Of a DNA stretch of 7,896 bases, positions 1-5,355 are shown piece after piece. Source of the DNA: Nanobdellota archaeon. GTDB taxonomy: Archaea > Nanobdellota > Nanobdellia > Pacearchaeales > GW2011-AR1. The notes beneath the pieces are model-generated. The model saw nothing but the letters and a program-made list of their open reading frames with translations, had not been told where the DNA came from and made no database searches. The position numbers and the translations under genes are program-made. Location of the stretch: contig JAHIEP010000086.1 of the NCBI GenBank assembly GCA_018901375.1, positions 1 to 7,896 of the forward strand, read 5' to 3'. Each line of letters begins with the position of its first letter. The stretch's first letter is position 1.

Positions 1-36
1 AGGGGGTAGGGGGTAGGGGGTAGGGGGTAGGGGGGG
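1..36 (+). repeat. G-rich 7-bp tandem repeat at the left edge
   Basis: Four perfect copies of AGGGGGT are followed by a degenerate fifth unit with seven Gs. The array starts at base 1, so its true length is unknown. Each unit has a run of five or more Gs, so the strand could form a G-quadruplex. It belongs with the other G-rich arrays at 4151-4180 and 7041-7072, but no hairpin is visible beside it here because the left side is cut off. The rest of 37-95 is AT/GT-rich with no recognisable gene. Confidence 0.9.
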
Positions 37-101
37 AATAATTGGTCGCGGATTTACGTGGATTTTTTTGAGTGTGTAATGTATGTTGTGGTGTAATAAT
101 T

Positions 102-109
102 TTTATAAA
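102..109 (+). promoter_or_regulatory. Archaeal TATA box for the first methyltransferase
   Basis: The sequence TTTATAAA is centred about 25 nt upstream of the ATG at 130. This is the usual distance from an archaeal TATA box to the transcription start, so the transcript would start at or within a base or two of the ATG (leaderless). No SD-like motif can be placed sensibly. An ATG at 120 opens only a five-codon frame and is not a credible start. Confidence 0.6.
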
Positions 110-129
110 GAGATATTCTATGGAAGAGG

Positions 130-732
130 ATGATTAAATTGAATCTTGGTTGTGGTTGGAGAAATTTTGGGGATGATTGGGAGCATATTGATGGGGGAGA
201 TTATCCGCACGTCAAAAGTCATGATGTTACTCGGTTGCCTTATGTTAATGGTTCGGTTGATTTGATTTATAGTTCTCATATCTTTGAGTATTTTGATAGG
301 GAGGAAGGGTTGAAAGTTTTGAAAGAGTGGTTTAGGGTTTTGAGGTCGGGTGGGACTTTGAGGATCGCTGTCCCTGATTTTGAGATGATGGCTCGGCTTT
401 ACAGCGAGGGGAAATTTCCTTTGAAGAATTTTCTTGGTCCGATTTTTGGGAAGATGGAGATGGGGATGAAAGGTGGGGAGACAGGGAATATTATTTATCA
501 TAAGACGACTTATGACTTTGATGATTTGAAGGCTTTGCTTGAGGAGGCTGGATTTGATAATGTTAGAAGATATGATTGGAAGGTTACTAGTCCGCATGAT
601 AGAATCGATGACCACTCTCAATGTTATTTGCCTCATGAGGGATTCGTTCCGAGCAAGGAGAATCCGTTTGATAAGGATGGTGGATACTTAATTAGCTTGA
701 ATCTCGAGGCTGATAAGCCTGCTAGGGATTAG
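130..732 (+). CDS. SAM-dependent methyltransferase, COG4627-like
   Basis: A 200-residue predicted class I methyltransferase. The protein opens directly with the SAM-binding strand and loop LNLGCGW (residues 4-10), then a D-rich segment and the phrase HDVTRLPYVNGSVDLIYSSHIFEYF. This matches the compact COG4627 type, in which the Rossmann core starts at residue 1-3 and an E/D-Y-F helix follows strand 4. The later segment GGTLRIAVPDFEMMARLY is the usual post-motif III strand and helix. The C-terminal HDRIDDHSQCYLPHEG segment probably forms the substrate side. Such enzymes are common in polysaccharide loci, where they are thought to methylate sugars or glycan ends; the substrate here is unknown. 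The start is supported by homology at residue 1 and by the TATA box. The gene has its own promoter and is separated from gmd by 80 bp. Confidence 0.85.
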   Translation: MIKLNLGCGWRNFGDDWEHIDGGDYPHVKSHDVTRLPYVNGSVDLIYSSHIFEYFDREEGLKVLKEWFRVLRSGGTLRIAVPDFEMMARLYSEGKFPLKNFLGPIFGKMEMGMKGGETGNIIYHKTTYDFDDLKALLEEAGFDNVRRYDWKVTSPHDRIDDHSQCYLPHEGFVPSKENPFDKDGGYLISLNLEADKPARD

Positions 733-782
733 GGGTTGAGTTTTAGATATTAGGGGGATATGATGGTTTTATCTCATATATC

Positions 783-790
783 TTTATATA
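783..790 (+). promoter_or_regulatory. Archaeal TATA box for gmd
   Basis: TTTATATA is centred about 26 nt before the gmd ATG at 813, again predicting a leaderless mRNA. The 733-782 stretch before it is GT-rich and contains a weak 6-bp inverted repeat (ATATGA/TCATAT, 758-779), too small to call an operator or terminator. This promoter probably drives gmd and the overlapping aminotransferase gene. Confidence 0.6.
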
Positions 791-812
791 TTGTTTTTTG
801 TGATTTTGTTTT

Positions 813-3203
813 ATGGACAATAATTGGGTATGGAATGGGAAGGTTGCTTTGATTACTGGGATTGGTGGGCAGGATGGGAGTTATCTTTCTGAGTTTTTAT
901 TATCTAAGGGATATAAGGTTCGGGGGATTATTAGGCGGGCGAGTTTTCCTAATACTAAAAGAATAGACCATTTGGATATTTATGATGAGGTTTATGGGAA
1001 AGGGAAGGATTCTCCTTTTTATTTGCTTTATGGAGATATGGCTGATTCTACAAGTATTAGAAATATTTTGGAAAGTGTGAACCCTGATGAGGTTTATAAT
1101 TTGGCGGCGCAGAGCCATGTTGGGATTAGTTTTCAGTGTCCCGAATCGACTATGAATTTTAATGCGCTTGGTCCTTTGAGAATTTTGGAGGCGATTAAGG
1201 ATTTGAAATTAGATTGTAAATATTATCAGGCTTCGTCTTCGGAAATGTTTGGAATTACACCGCCTCCGCAGAATGAAGAAACTAGGATGATGCCGCAGAG
1301 TCCGTATGGAATTGCGAAGTTGGCTGGTTATCATTTAACTCGGCTTTATCGGAATGCTTATGGAGTTTTTGCGTGTAACGGAATTTTGTTCAACCACGAG
1401 ACAATTACTTCGTTTATGCCGATGTTTGTTAAGAAAGTTGTCGAGGAGGAATTTGACATTAAGCCGATAGGTGAAATTGTTGGATTTGATGAAGGTAAAA
1501 ATTGTTACCAGGAGAAAGATGTTGAAGGAATACAGATTTTAGGTAAGGGAGGTTGGGTAGATGTTAGTCATGCTTCGGCCTATCCTCACGATTTGAAAAA
1601 TGATAATAAAAAACCTCGATTTGTAAATTCTCGTTCTGGTGCTTTTATGGCAACTTCCAGCCATATTGCTTTTATGAAGGATGGCGAAGAAAAAGAAATT
1701 GGAAAAATAGAGGTTGGGGATAAAATTGAAGTTATTGAGTTTCCTAAGCAAGAAAATTATGTAAGTAATATTTCTACAGAGGAAGCTGAACTTATGGGGT
1801 TGATGGTAGGTGATGGGTCTATAAGTTATGTGAAAAATTCTACTTCCGTAAAGGGTAAATTTACTAATTCTTCTGAAGAGATTAGGGAGAAATTTGATTC
1901 TTTATGGAGGAAGGTTACTGGAGGGCAGACTCTTTATTATCCTTCTAAATCTGGGTTTGATAAGGGGAAGATAGTTGGACAGTTGGGTCTTAGCGGAGGA
2001 AATGATTGGCTGAGGAATTTGGATATATACAATAAAGATAAGAAAAAAAGGGTTCCTAAGGTTATTCTCAATTCTTCAAAAGAAATTATGACGGCTTTTC
2101 TTAGGGGATATAATCTTGCTGATGGATTAAAGCAAAATTCTTGTACTTATGAATTTAGAAATTTTAAAACTAATTCTGCAACTTTGGCTTTGGGATTATG
2201 GTATTTGATAGATATGACTACAAAACAAGATATCAATTTATCTTTAGAAATTAAAGATGACGGTAGACTGTTTTATTCAATGAATATTCTTTCGGATATT
2301 GATAACAAGGATAAGGAAGAAAAAGTTAAGGAAATGGTGGCTTTGGGGAATAGCCAAAGGGGGATTTGTCGAGATAGTGGAATATCTAGGACTTTTATTA
2401 GAAAAATTCAAAATGGAGGGGAAGCTTGTGCCGTCCATCACTTAAAGAAAGATGCAATGGAAGTAAAAAAGATTATTGATATGCCTTCTTACGAGGGTTG
2501 GTTTTATGATTTGACAACATCATCTGGAGAGTTTCATTGTGGAGTTGGAAAGTGTCATGTTCATAATTCTCCTCGTCGTGGTTTAAATTTTGTAACCCGT
2601 AAGATTACTTTGTGTATTGCGGATATTTTAATTGGGGGACGAGATAAAATTAGACTTGGCAATTTAGAGGCGAAGAGAGACTGGGGGTTTTCTAAAGAAT
2701 ATGTTGAAGCGATGTGGCTTATTATGCAACACGAAAAGCCTGATGATTTTGTGATTGCCACAAAGGAGACTCATACGGTTAGAGAATTTCTCGAGGTTGC
2801 TTTTGATTTGTTTGGTTTGGATTACAAGGACTTTATTGAAATTGATAATCAGTTTAAGAGGCCTGCTGAAGTTCCAGCTTTATTGGGAGATGCTACAAAG
2901 GCTGGAAAAATTTTGAATTGGGAACCTAAAACTAAATTTAAAGAATTGGTTAGATTAATGTTGGCTTCAGATTTGAGAGAGAAGATGAAGGAGAGGGGAC
3001 TTATTGCTATGAATGAAAATTTTTCTGATGATGAAATTTTGGATAAGGGGAAAGAACTTGCTTTTCGTTTAAGTAAGAAAAAAAGTGCTGAAAGGGTTGA
3101 TGAGCTTTTTAGGGGGTTAGATAAACTTGATGGGGAATTTTCTTCGGAGATAATTGATAATATAAAGAGGCAGTTGAAAAATGGCGAGAATAAATTGGAA
3201 TGA
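813..3203 (+). CDS. gmd: GDP-mannose 4,6-dehydratase precursor with in-frame intein
   Basis: A 796-residue precursor. Removing residues 197-585 leaves a 407-residue GMD, which converts GDP-D-mannose to GDP-4-keto-6-deoxy-D-mannose in the cytoplasm. This is the branch point to GDP-fucose, -rhamnose, -perosamine and related sugars. The N-extein shows the NADP-binding loop GIGGQDG (16-22), GYKVRGIIRRAS, NLAAQSHVGISF, the S142-x-E144 pair in SSSEMFG, and Y165-x3-K169 in SPYGIAK. The intein splits the invariant FNHE/SPRRG segment, so splicing restores FNHESPRRGLNFVTRKIT. The C-extein continues with LGNLEAKRDWGFSKEYVEAMW, typical of GMD, through RPAEVPALLGDATKAGKILNWEP to about residue 721. A charged, helix-like tail of about 75 residues (722-796) goes beyond the usual GMD end. 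The gene overlaps the next one by 23 bp. Identification is firm; catalytic activity depends on splicing. Confidence 0.95.
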   Translation: MDNNWVWNGKVALITGIGGQDGSYLSEFLLSKGYKVRGIIRRASFPNTKRIDHLDIYDEVYGKGKDSPFYLLYGDMADSTSIRNILESVNPDEVYNLAAQSHVGISFQCPESTMNFNALGPLRILEAIKDLKLDCKYYQASSSEMFGITPPPQNEETRMMPQSPYGIAKLAGYHLTRLYRNAYGVFACNGILFNHETITSFMPMFVKKVVEEEFDIKPIGEIVGFDEGKNCYQEKDVEGIQILGKGGWVDVSHASAYPHDLKNDNKKPRFVNSRSGAFMATSSHIAFMKDGEEKEIGKIEVGDKIEVIEFPKQENYVSNISTEEAELMGLMVGDGSISYVKNSTSVKGKFTNSSEEIREKFDSLWRKVTGGQTLYYPSKSGFDKGKIVGQLGLSGGNDWLRNLDIYNKDKKKRVPKVILNSSKEIMTAFLRGYNLADGLKQNSCTYEFRNFKTNSATLALGLWYLIDMTTKQDINLSLEIKDDGRLFYSMNILSDIDNKDKEEKVKEMVALGNSQRGICRDSGISRTFIRKIQNGGEACAVHHLKKDAMEVKKIIDMPSYEGWFYDLTTSSGEFHCGVGKCHVHNSPRRGLNFVTRKITLCIADILIGGRDKIRLGNLEAKRDWGFSKEYVEAMWLIMQHEKPDDFVIATKETHTVREFLEVAFDLFGLDYKDFIEIDNQFKRPAEVPALLGDATKAGKILNWEPKTKFKELVRLMLASDLREKMKERGLIAMNENFSDDEILDKGKELAFRLSKKKSAERVDELFRGLDKLDGEFSSEIIDNIKRQLKNGENKLE
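1401..2567 (+). mobile_element. LAGLIDADG intein in gmd
   Basis: A 389-residue intein (precursor residues 197-585) inserted between Glu196 and Ser586 of the conserved NHE/SPRRG motif. Splicing blocks: a presumed block A starting at Thr197 (TITSFMPMF); block B with T281-S-S-H284 followed by KDG and EIGKIEVGDKI; block F, GWFYDLTTSSGEFHCG; and block G ending CHVHN, with penultimate His584, terminal Asn585 and the Ser586 +1 nucleophile. Homing endonuclease motifs are LMGLMVGDG (327-335) and LRGYNLADG (430-438); both keep the position-8 acidic residue (D334, D437) expected to bind metal, so it may be active. A helix-turn-helix-like segment lies near residues 500-537. The oddity is Thr rather than Cys or Ser at position 1. 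The boundaries follow from alignment to the uninterrupted GMD motif and should be exact. Confidence 0.93.
3167..3170 (+). promoter_or_regulatory. SD-like GAGG deciding the aminotransferase start
   Basis: GAGG lies 10 nt before the ATG at 3181, inside the 3' end of gmd. There is no TATA box at the leaderless distance, so translation from the gmd transcript by SD or coupling is the likely mode. The homology also begins near this Met. Confidence 0.45.
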
Positions 3204-4692
3204 GCCGAGATTTGATTCTGGGGCGTTGGAAGAAATTTCTGAAGTGATTCGTGATTCTTATGTTAATGAGGGTCCGAAGACTTGTGAGCTTGAGGAGATG
3301 ATTAGGAATTATTTGGGTGTTAAGTATGTTGTTTTGACTACGAGTGCTACGGCTGCGCTTTTTTTGGCATTGAAGGCCGACGCTGTGATTCGGGGGTTGG
3401 AGGATTTTGAAGTTATTGTTCCGGATATGACTATGATTGCTACGGCTAATGCGGTAAGTTGGGCTGGGGGTACTCCTATTTTTGTTGATGTTGAAATAGC
3501 GAGGGGAACGATTGATGCTTCTAAGATTGAGGTGGCTATTTCTAATAAGACAGCTGCGATTGTTCCGGTTCATACTCTTGGTCGGAGTGCTGAGATGGAG
3601 AGAATTATGGATGTTGCAATTCGAAATAATTTGACGGTGATTGAGGATGCAGCTGGAGCACTTGGTTCTAAAAATGGTGAAAAGTTTTTGGGGACGATTG
3701 GGAAGGTTGGTTGCTTTTCTTTGCAATCGAATAAGATTGTAACTTGCGGGCAGGGTGGGATTATTGTAACTGACGACGATAAATATTATGAAATGATTCG
3801 GAGGCTTCGTGATTTTGGGCGGCTTTCGAATAAGGAATTTTTGCATGAGATTGAGGGCTATAATTTGAAGTTTAATGATTTGTCTGCGGCTTTGGCTTTG
3901 AGTCAGTTTAAGGGGATTGAGAGGCGGAAGGCGATGTTGGTTGAGCAGTGGAAGTTTTATGCCGAAAGACTTGTGAATGTTGATGAAGTTAAGTTTCCTG
4001 TTGTTGATTTGAATAAGGGAGAGGTTCCGATTTGGGTTGATGTACTTGTTGAGGATAGAGATGAGTTGATTGATTATTTGAAATCGTTTGATGTTCATTG
4101 TCGTGCCTGCTGGCCTTCTGTGCATAGGAATCCTGCCTATCGGCAGGATTCGGTGGTCGGTGGTCGGGGGGTCGGGGGGTCGGATGAGTTGGTGGAGTTT
4201 CGGTTTGAGGGGGCGGATTATTTTGCTGATAATTGTGTTTGGTTGCCTAATGGTCCGGCGATTGATGTGGAGCAGATGAGTTTTGTTTGTGAGAAGATTG
4301 AGGAGTTTTATTCTTCTCCTAAAGAAGTTAAGTTTGAGAAAATTCATGAGGATTCTCGGGGGGCGATTCATCTTGCCGAGGGGTTATTGAAAGGCGGGAA
4401 GGAATTTACTTTTTTGGAAGTCAAGAAGGGAGCTGCTCGTGGAGGGTGTGTTCATGATAAAGATGAGTATATGGTTATTGTTAGTGGTGCGATTAGGTAT
4501 ATTTGTGGAGACAGCGAGGAGGTTTTAAGAGTTGGTGATTCGAGGATGATTCCGGCCGGGAAGGCGCATGCTTTTATTGGTATTGAGGATGCGATTGTTT
4601 CGGAATGGGGGATTACTTCGGGAGAGAAGAAAATGGATGTGAAGGATTCTGAGATGAGGGCGATGGTGGATAGGGTCAATGAAGGGCGGTAG
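3181..4692 (+). CDS. DegT/DnrJ/EryC1/StrS sugar aminotransferase fused to a cupin
   Basis: A 503-residue two-domain protein. Residues 1 to about 375 are a PLP-dependent sugar aminotransferase: PDMTMIATANAV, VHTLGRSAEMERIM, VIEDAAGALGS, then CFSLQSNKIVTCGQGG with PLP lysine K185, and GYNLKFNDLSAALALSQ. The lysine argues against the ColD-type 3-dehydratase, which has His there. Residues about 385-475 are a cupin: RGGC423-V-H425-x3-E429 (first motif, Cys in place of the first His) and IPAGKAH463AF (second motif). Such cupins include sugar ketoisomerases and epimerases. With gmd upstream, the natural substrate is GDP-4-keto-6-deoxy-mannose. A plain aminotransferase would give GDP-perosamine; with ketoisomerase activity a 3-amino sugar is possible (inference). 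Between R321 and G344 there is an insert of about 22 residues encoded by a hairpin and G-rich repeat; the usual family spacing from AYR to the GDFP/GADY segment is much shorter. It overlaps gmd by 23 bp and is probably co-transcribed. Confidence 0.88.
   Translation: MARINWNEPRFDSGALEEISEVIRDSYVNEGPKTCELEEMIRNYLGVKYVVLTTSATAALFLALKADAVIRGLEDFEVIVPDMTMIATANAVSWAGGTPIFVDVEIARGTIDASKIEVAISNKTAAIVPVHTLGRSAEMERIMDVAIRNNLTVIEDAAGALGSKNGEKFLGTIGKVGCFSLQSNKIVTCGQGGIIVTDDDKYYEMIRRLRDFGRLSNKEFLHEIEGYNLKFNDLSAALALSQFKGIERRKAMLVEQWKFYAERLVNVDEVKFPVVDLNKGEVPIWVDVLVEDRDELIDYLKSFDVHCRACWPSVHRNPAYRQDSVVGGRGVGGSDELVEFRFEGADYFADNCVWLPNGPAIDVEQMSFVCEKIEEFYSSPKEVKFEKIHEDSRGAIHLAEGLLKGGKEFTFLEVKKGAARGGCVHDKDEYMVIVSGAIRYICGDSEEVLRVGDSRMIPAGKAHAFIGIEDAIVSEWGITSGEKKMDVKDSEMRAMVDRVNEGR
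4128..4151 (+). repeat. Perfect hairpin repeat inside the aminotransferase gene
   Basis: Arms GAATCCTGCC (4128-4137) and GGCAGGATTC (4142-4151) are exact reverse complements around a 4-nt TATC loop. It is read in frame (residues N317-S324) and runs straight into the G-rich tandem repeat. Its GC-rich arms stand out from the surrounding AT-rich coding sequence, which suggests an inserted palindromic element rather than protein-selected sequence. Confidence 0.85.
4151..4180 (+). repeat. G-rich 2+2 tandem repeat inside the aminotransferase gene
   Basis: Two copies of CGGTGGT (4151-4164) are followed by two copies of CGGGGGGT (4165-4180), then CGG starts a partial fifth unit. It encodes a glycine-rich stretch of the type VVGGRGVGG (residues 325-333). 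Total length is 30 bp, a multiple of three, so the frame is kept. The layout matches the repeat at 7041-7072. Confidence 0.85.
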
Positions 4693-4745
4693 GCTTCTAC
4701 TGATTTGTAGTTAAAATTTGGGGGAAGGTTTATGTGGGAGATAGT

Positions 4746-4753
4746 TTTAAATA
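4746..4753 (+). promoter_or_regulatory. Archaeal TATA box for the toxin-antitoxin pair
   Basis: TTTAAATA, within an AT-rich run at 4745-4758, is centred about 25 nt before the GTG at 4775. This supports both a separate promoter for the two-gene module and the choice of GTG as a leaderless start. The ATG at 4765 is out of frame and stops after eight codons. Confidence 0.5.
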
Positions 4754-4774
4754 TTTAAGTTTTTATGTTGAGTT

Positions 4775-5071
4775 GTGGGGATTGTTTTTGAGGTGATTGA
4801 CAGAGCTGGTAGGGGGGTTCATCTTTCTATGGAGAGATGGGGCGAGCATATAAAATTGGAACATCCTGATATTGAAAATCCAGAAGAGATAAGACAAACA
4901 ATTTTAAATCCAGATAAAATCATTAAACAGGATGGATTTATTTATAATTATTATAAATTTTTTAAACATAAAAAATTGAAATTGAAATATTTGAAGGTGA
5001 TAGTTAATTATTTAAACGACATTGGTTTTGTGGTGACAGCGCATTTTGTAGCTAGTATTAGAATAAGATGA
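4775..5071 (+). CDS. Predicted PBECR-like nuclease toxin
   Basis: A 98-residue protein starting at GTG, since a TGA lies just upstream in frame. The segment HLSMERWGEHIKLEHPDIENP (16-36), then EIRQTILNPDKII (38-50), Y59-Y-K61, and a central strand pair LKYLKVIVNYLNDIGFVVTAHF resemble the small barnase/EndoU/colicin/RelE-like nuclease families (PBECR2-type) often found as toxins. In those families the W-x-x-H, H-P, Y-K and T-A-h positions are conserved. It is followed by a DUF2283 gene, a pairing I recall from other prokaryotes, in an ATGA overlap. The pair is more A-rich than its glycan-gene neighbours, which suggests separate acquisition. It would cut RNA in the cytoplasm if active; the substrate is unknown. 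The family assignment is from pattern recall and not certain. Confidence 0.7.
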   Translation: MGIVFEVIDRAGRGVHLSMERWGEHIKLEHPDIENPEEIRQTILNPDKIIKQDGFIYNYYKFFKHKKLKLKYLKVIVNYLNDIGFVVTAHFVASIRIR

Positions 5072-5307
5072 AAGGACAATTAAGAATATATTACGACGAG
5101 GAAGGAGATTTTTTAGAGATACGAGTCGGAGAAGCGAGAAGTAATTATGGTGAAGAGAGAAGTGATGATATTACTATTTTTAAAGATACAGAGACAGATG
5201 AAGTTGTAGGAATAGGTATTTTGAATTTTAAAAAAAGGGCAAACTTGCGTAATTTTGAAGTTGTTCTTCCGGTAGATATTGGTTTATTTGCAAAGATATT
5301 GGAGTAG
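5068..5307 (+). CDS. DUF2283 protein, predicted antitoxin
   Basis: A 79-residue protein with the DUF2283 pattern: an N-terminal strand IYYDEEGDFLEIRVGEA (residues 7-23), an acidic middle (ERSDDITIFKDTETDEVVGIGILNF), and a short hydrophobic end. The Y-D-x-x-x-D-x-L-x-I signature and the D-x-x-VGI-x-IL signature are both present. The ATG overlaps the toxin TGA (ATGA), implying translational coupling and matched production. Members are usually small partners of nuclease-like toxins such as its upstream neighbour; neutralisation by direct binding is inferred. The DUF2283 assignment is good, the antitoxin role likely. Confidence 0.75.
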   Translation: MKGQLRIYYDEEGDFLEIRVGEARSNYGEERSDDITIFKDTETDEVVGIGILNFKKRANLRNFEVVLPVDIGLFAKILE

Positions 5308-5328
5308 AAAATGATATAGGGATAGATA

Positions 5329-5336
5329 TTTATATG
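5329..5336 (+). promoter_or_regulatory. Archaeal TATA box for the glycosyltransferase
   Basis: TTTATATG, within ATATTTATATGG, is centred about 24 nt before the ATG at 5356 and after the antitoxin stop at 5307. It predicts a leaderless transcript covering the glycosyltransferase and the ATGA-coupled methyltransferase. Confidence 0.5.
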
Positions 5337-5355
5337 GTTTTTATTTTTCTTTAAT

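Noticed and set aside
1..36. Telomere-like array
   Set aside because: The unit resembles G-rich telomere repeats, but this is prokaryote-like DNA with similar arrays inside the window, so a simple repeat is more likely.
118..636. Minus-strand open frame across the first methyltransferase
   Set aside because: Same skew effect; the composition is not protein-like and the + frame has a clear SAM-binding motif.
4151..4180. CRISPR-like repeats
   Set aside because: Units are 7-8 bp with no spacers and no cas genes nearby.
4088..4279. 63-codon + frame overlapping the repeat in the aminotransferase gene
   Set aside because: It lies wholly within a conserved enzyme in another frame and has no start signal or known domain.
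3109..4371. A 420-codon open frame on the minus strand, antisense to the aminotransferase gene
   Set aside because: It is rich in Asn, Ile, Pro and Arg with no recognisable domain, and the + strand encodes a clear enzyme. The G/T-rich + strand simply lacks the codons that give minus-strand stops in this frame.
4693..4745. Terminator after the aminotransferase gene
   Set aside because: There is only a 4-bp CTAC/GTAG stem without a clear T run, too weak to call.
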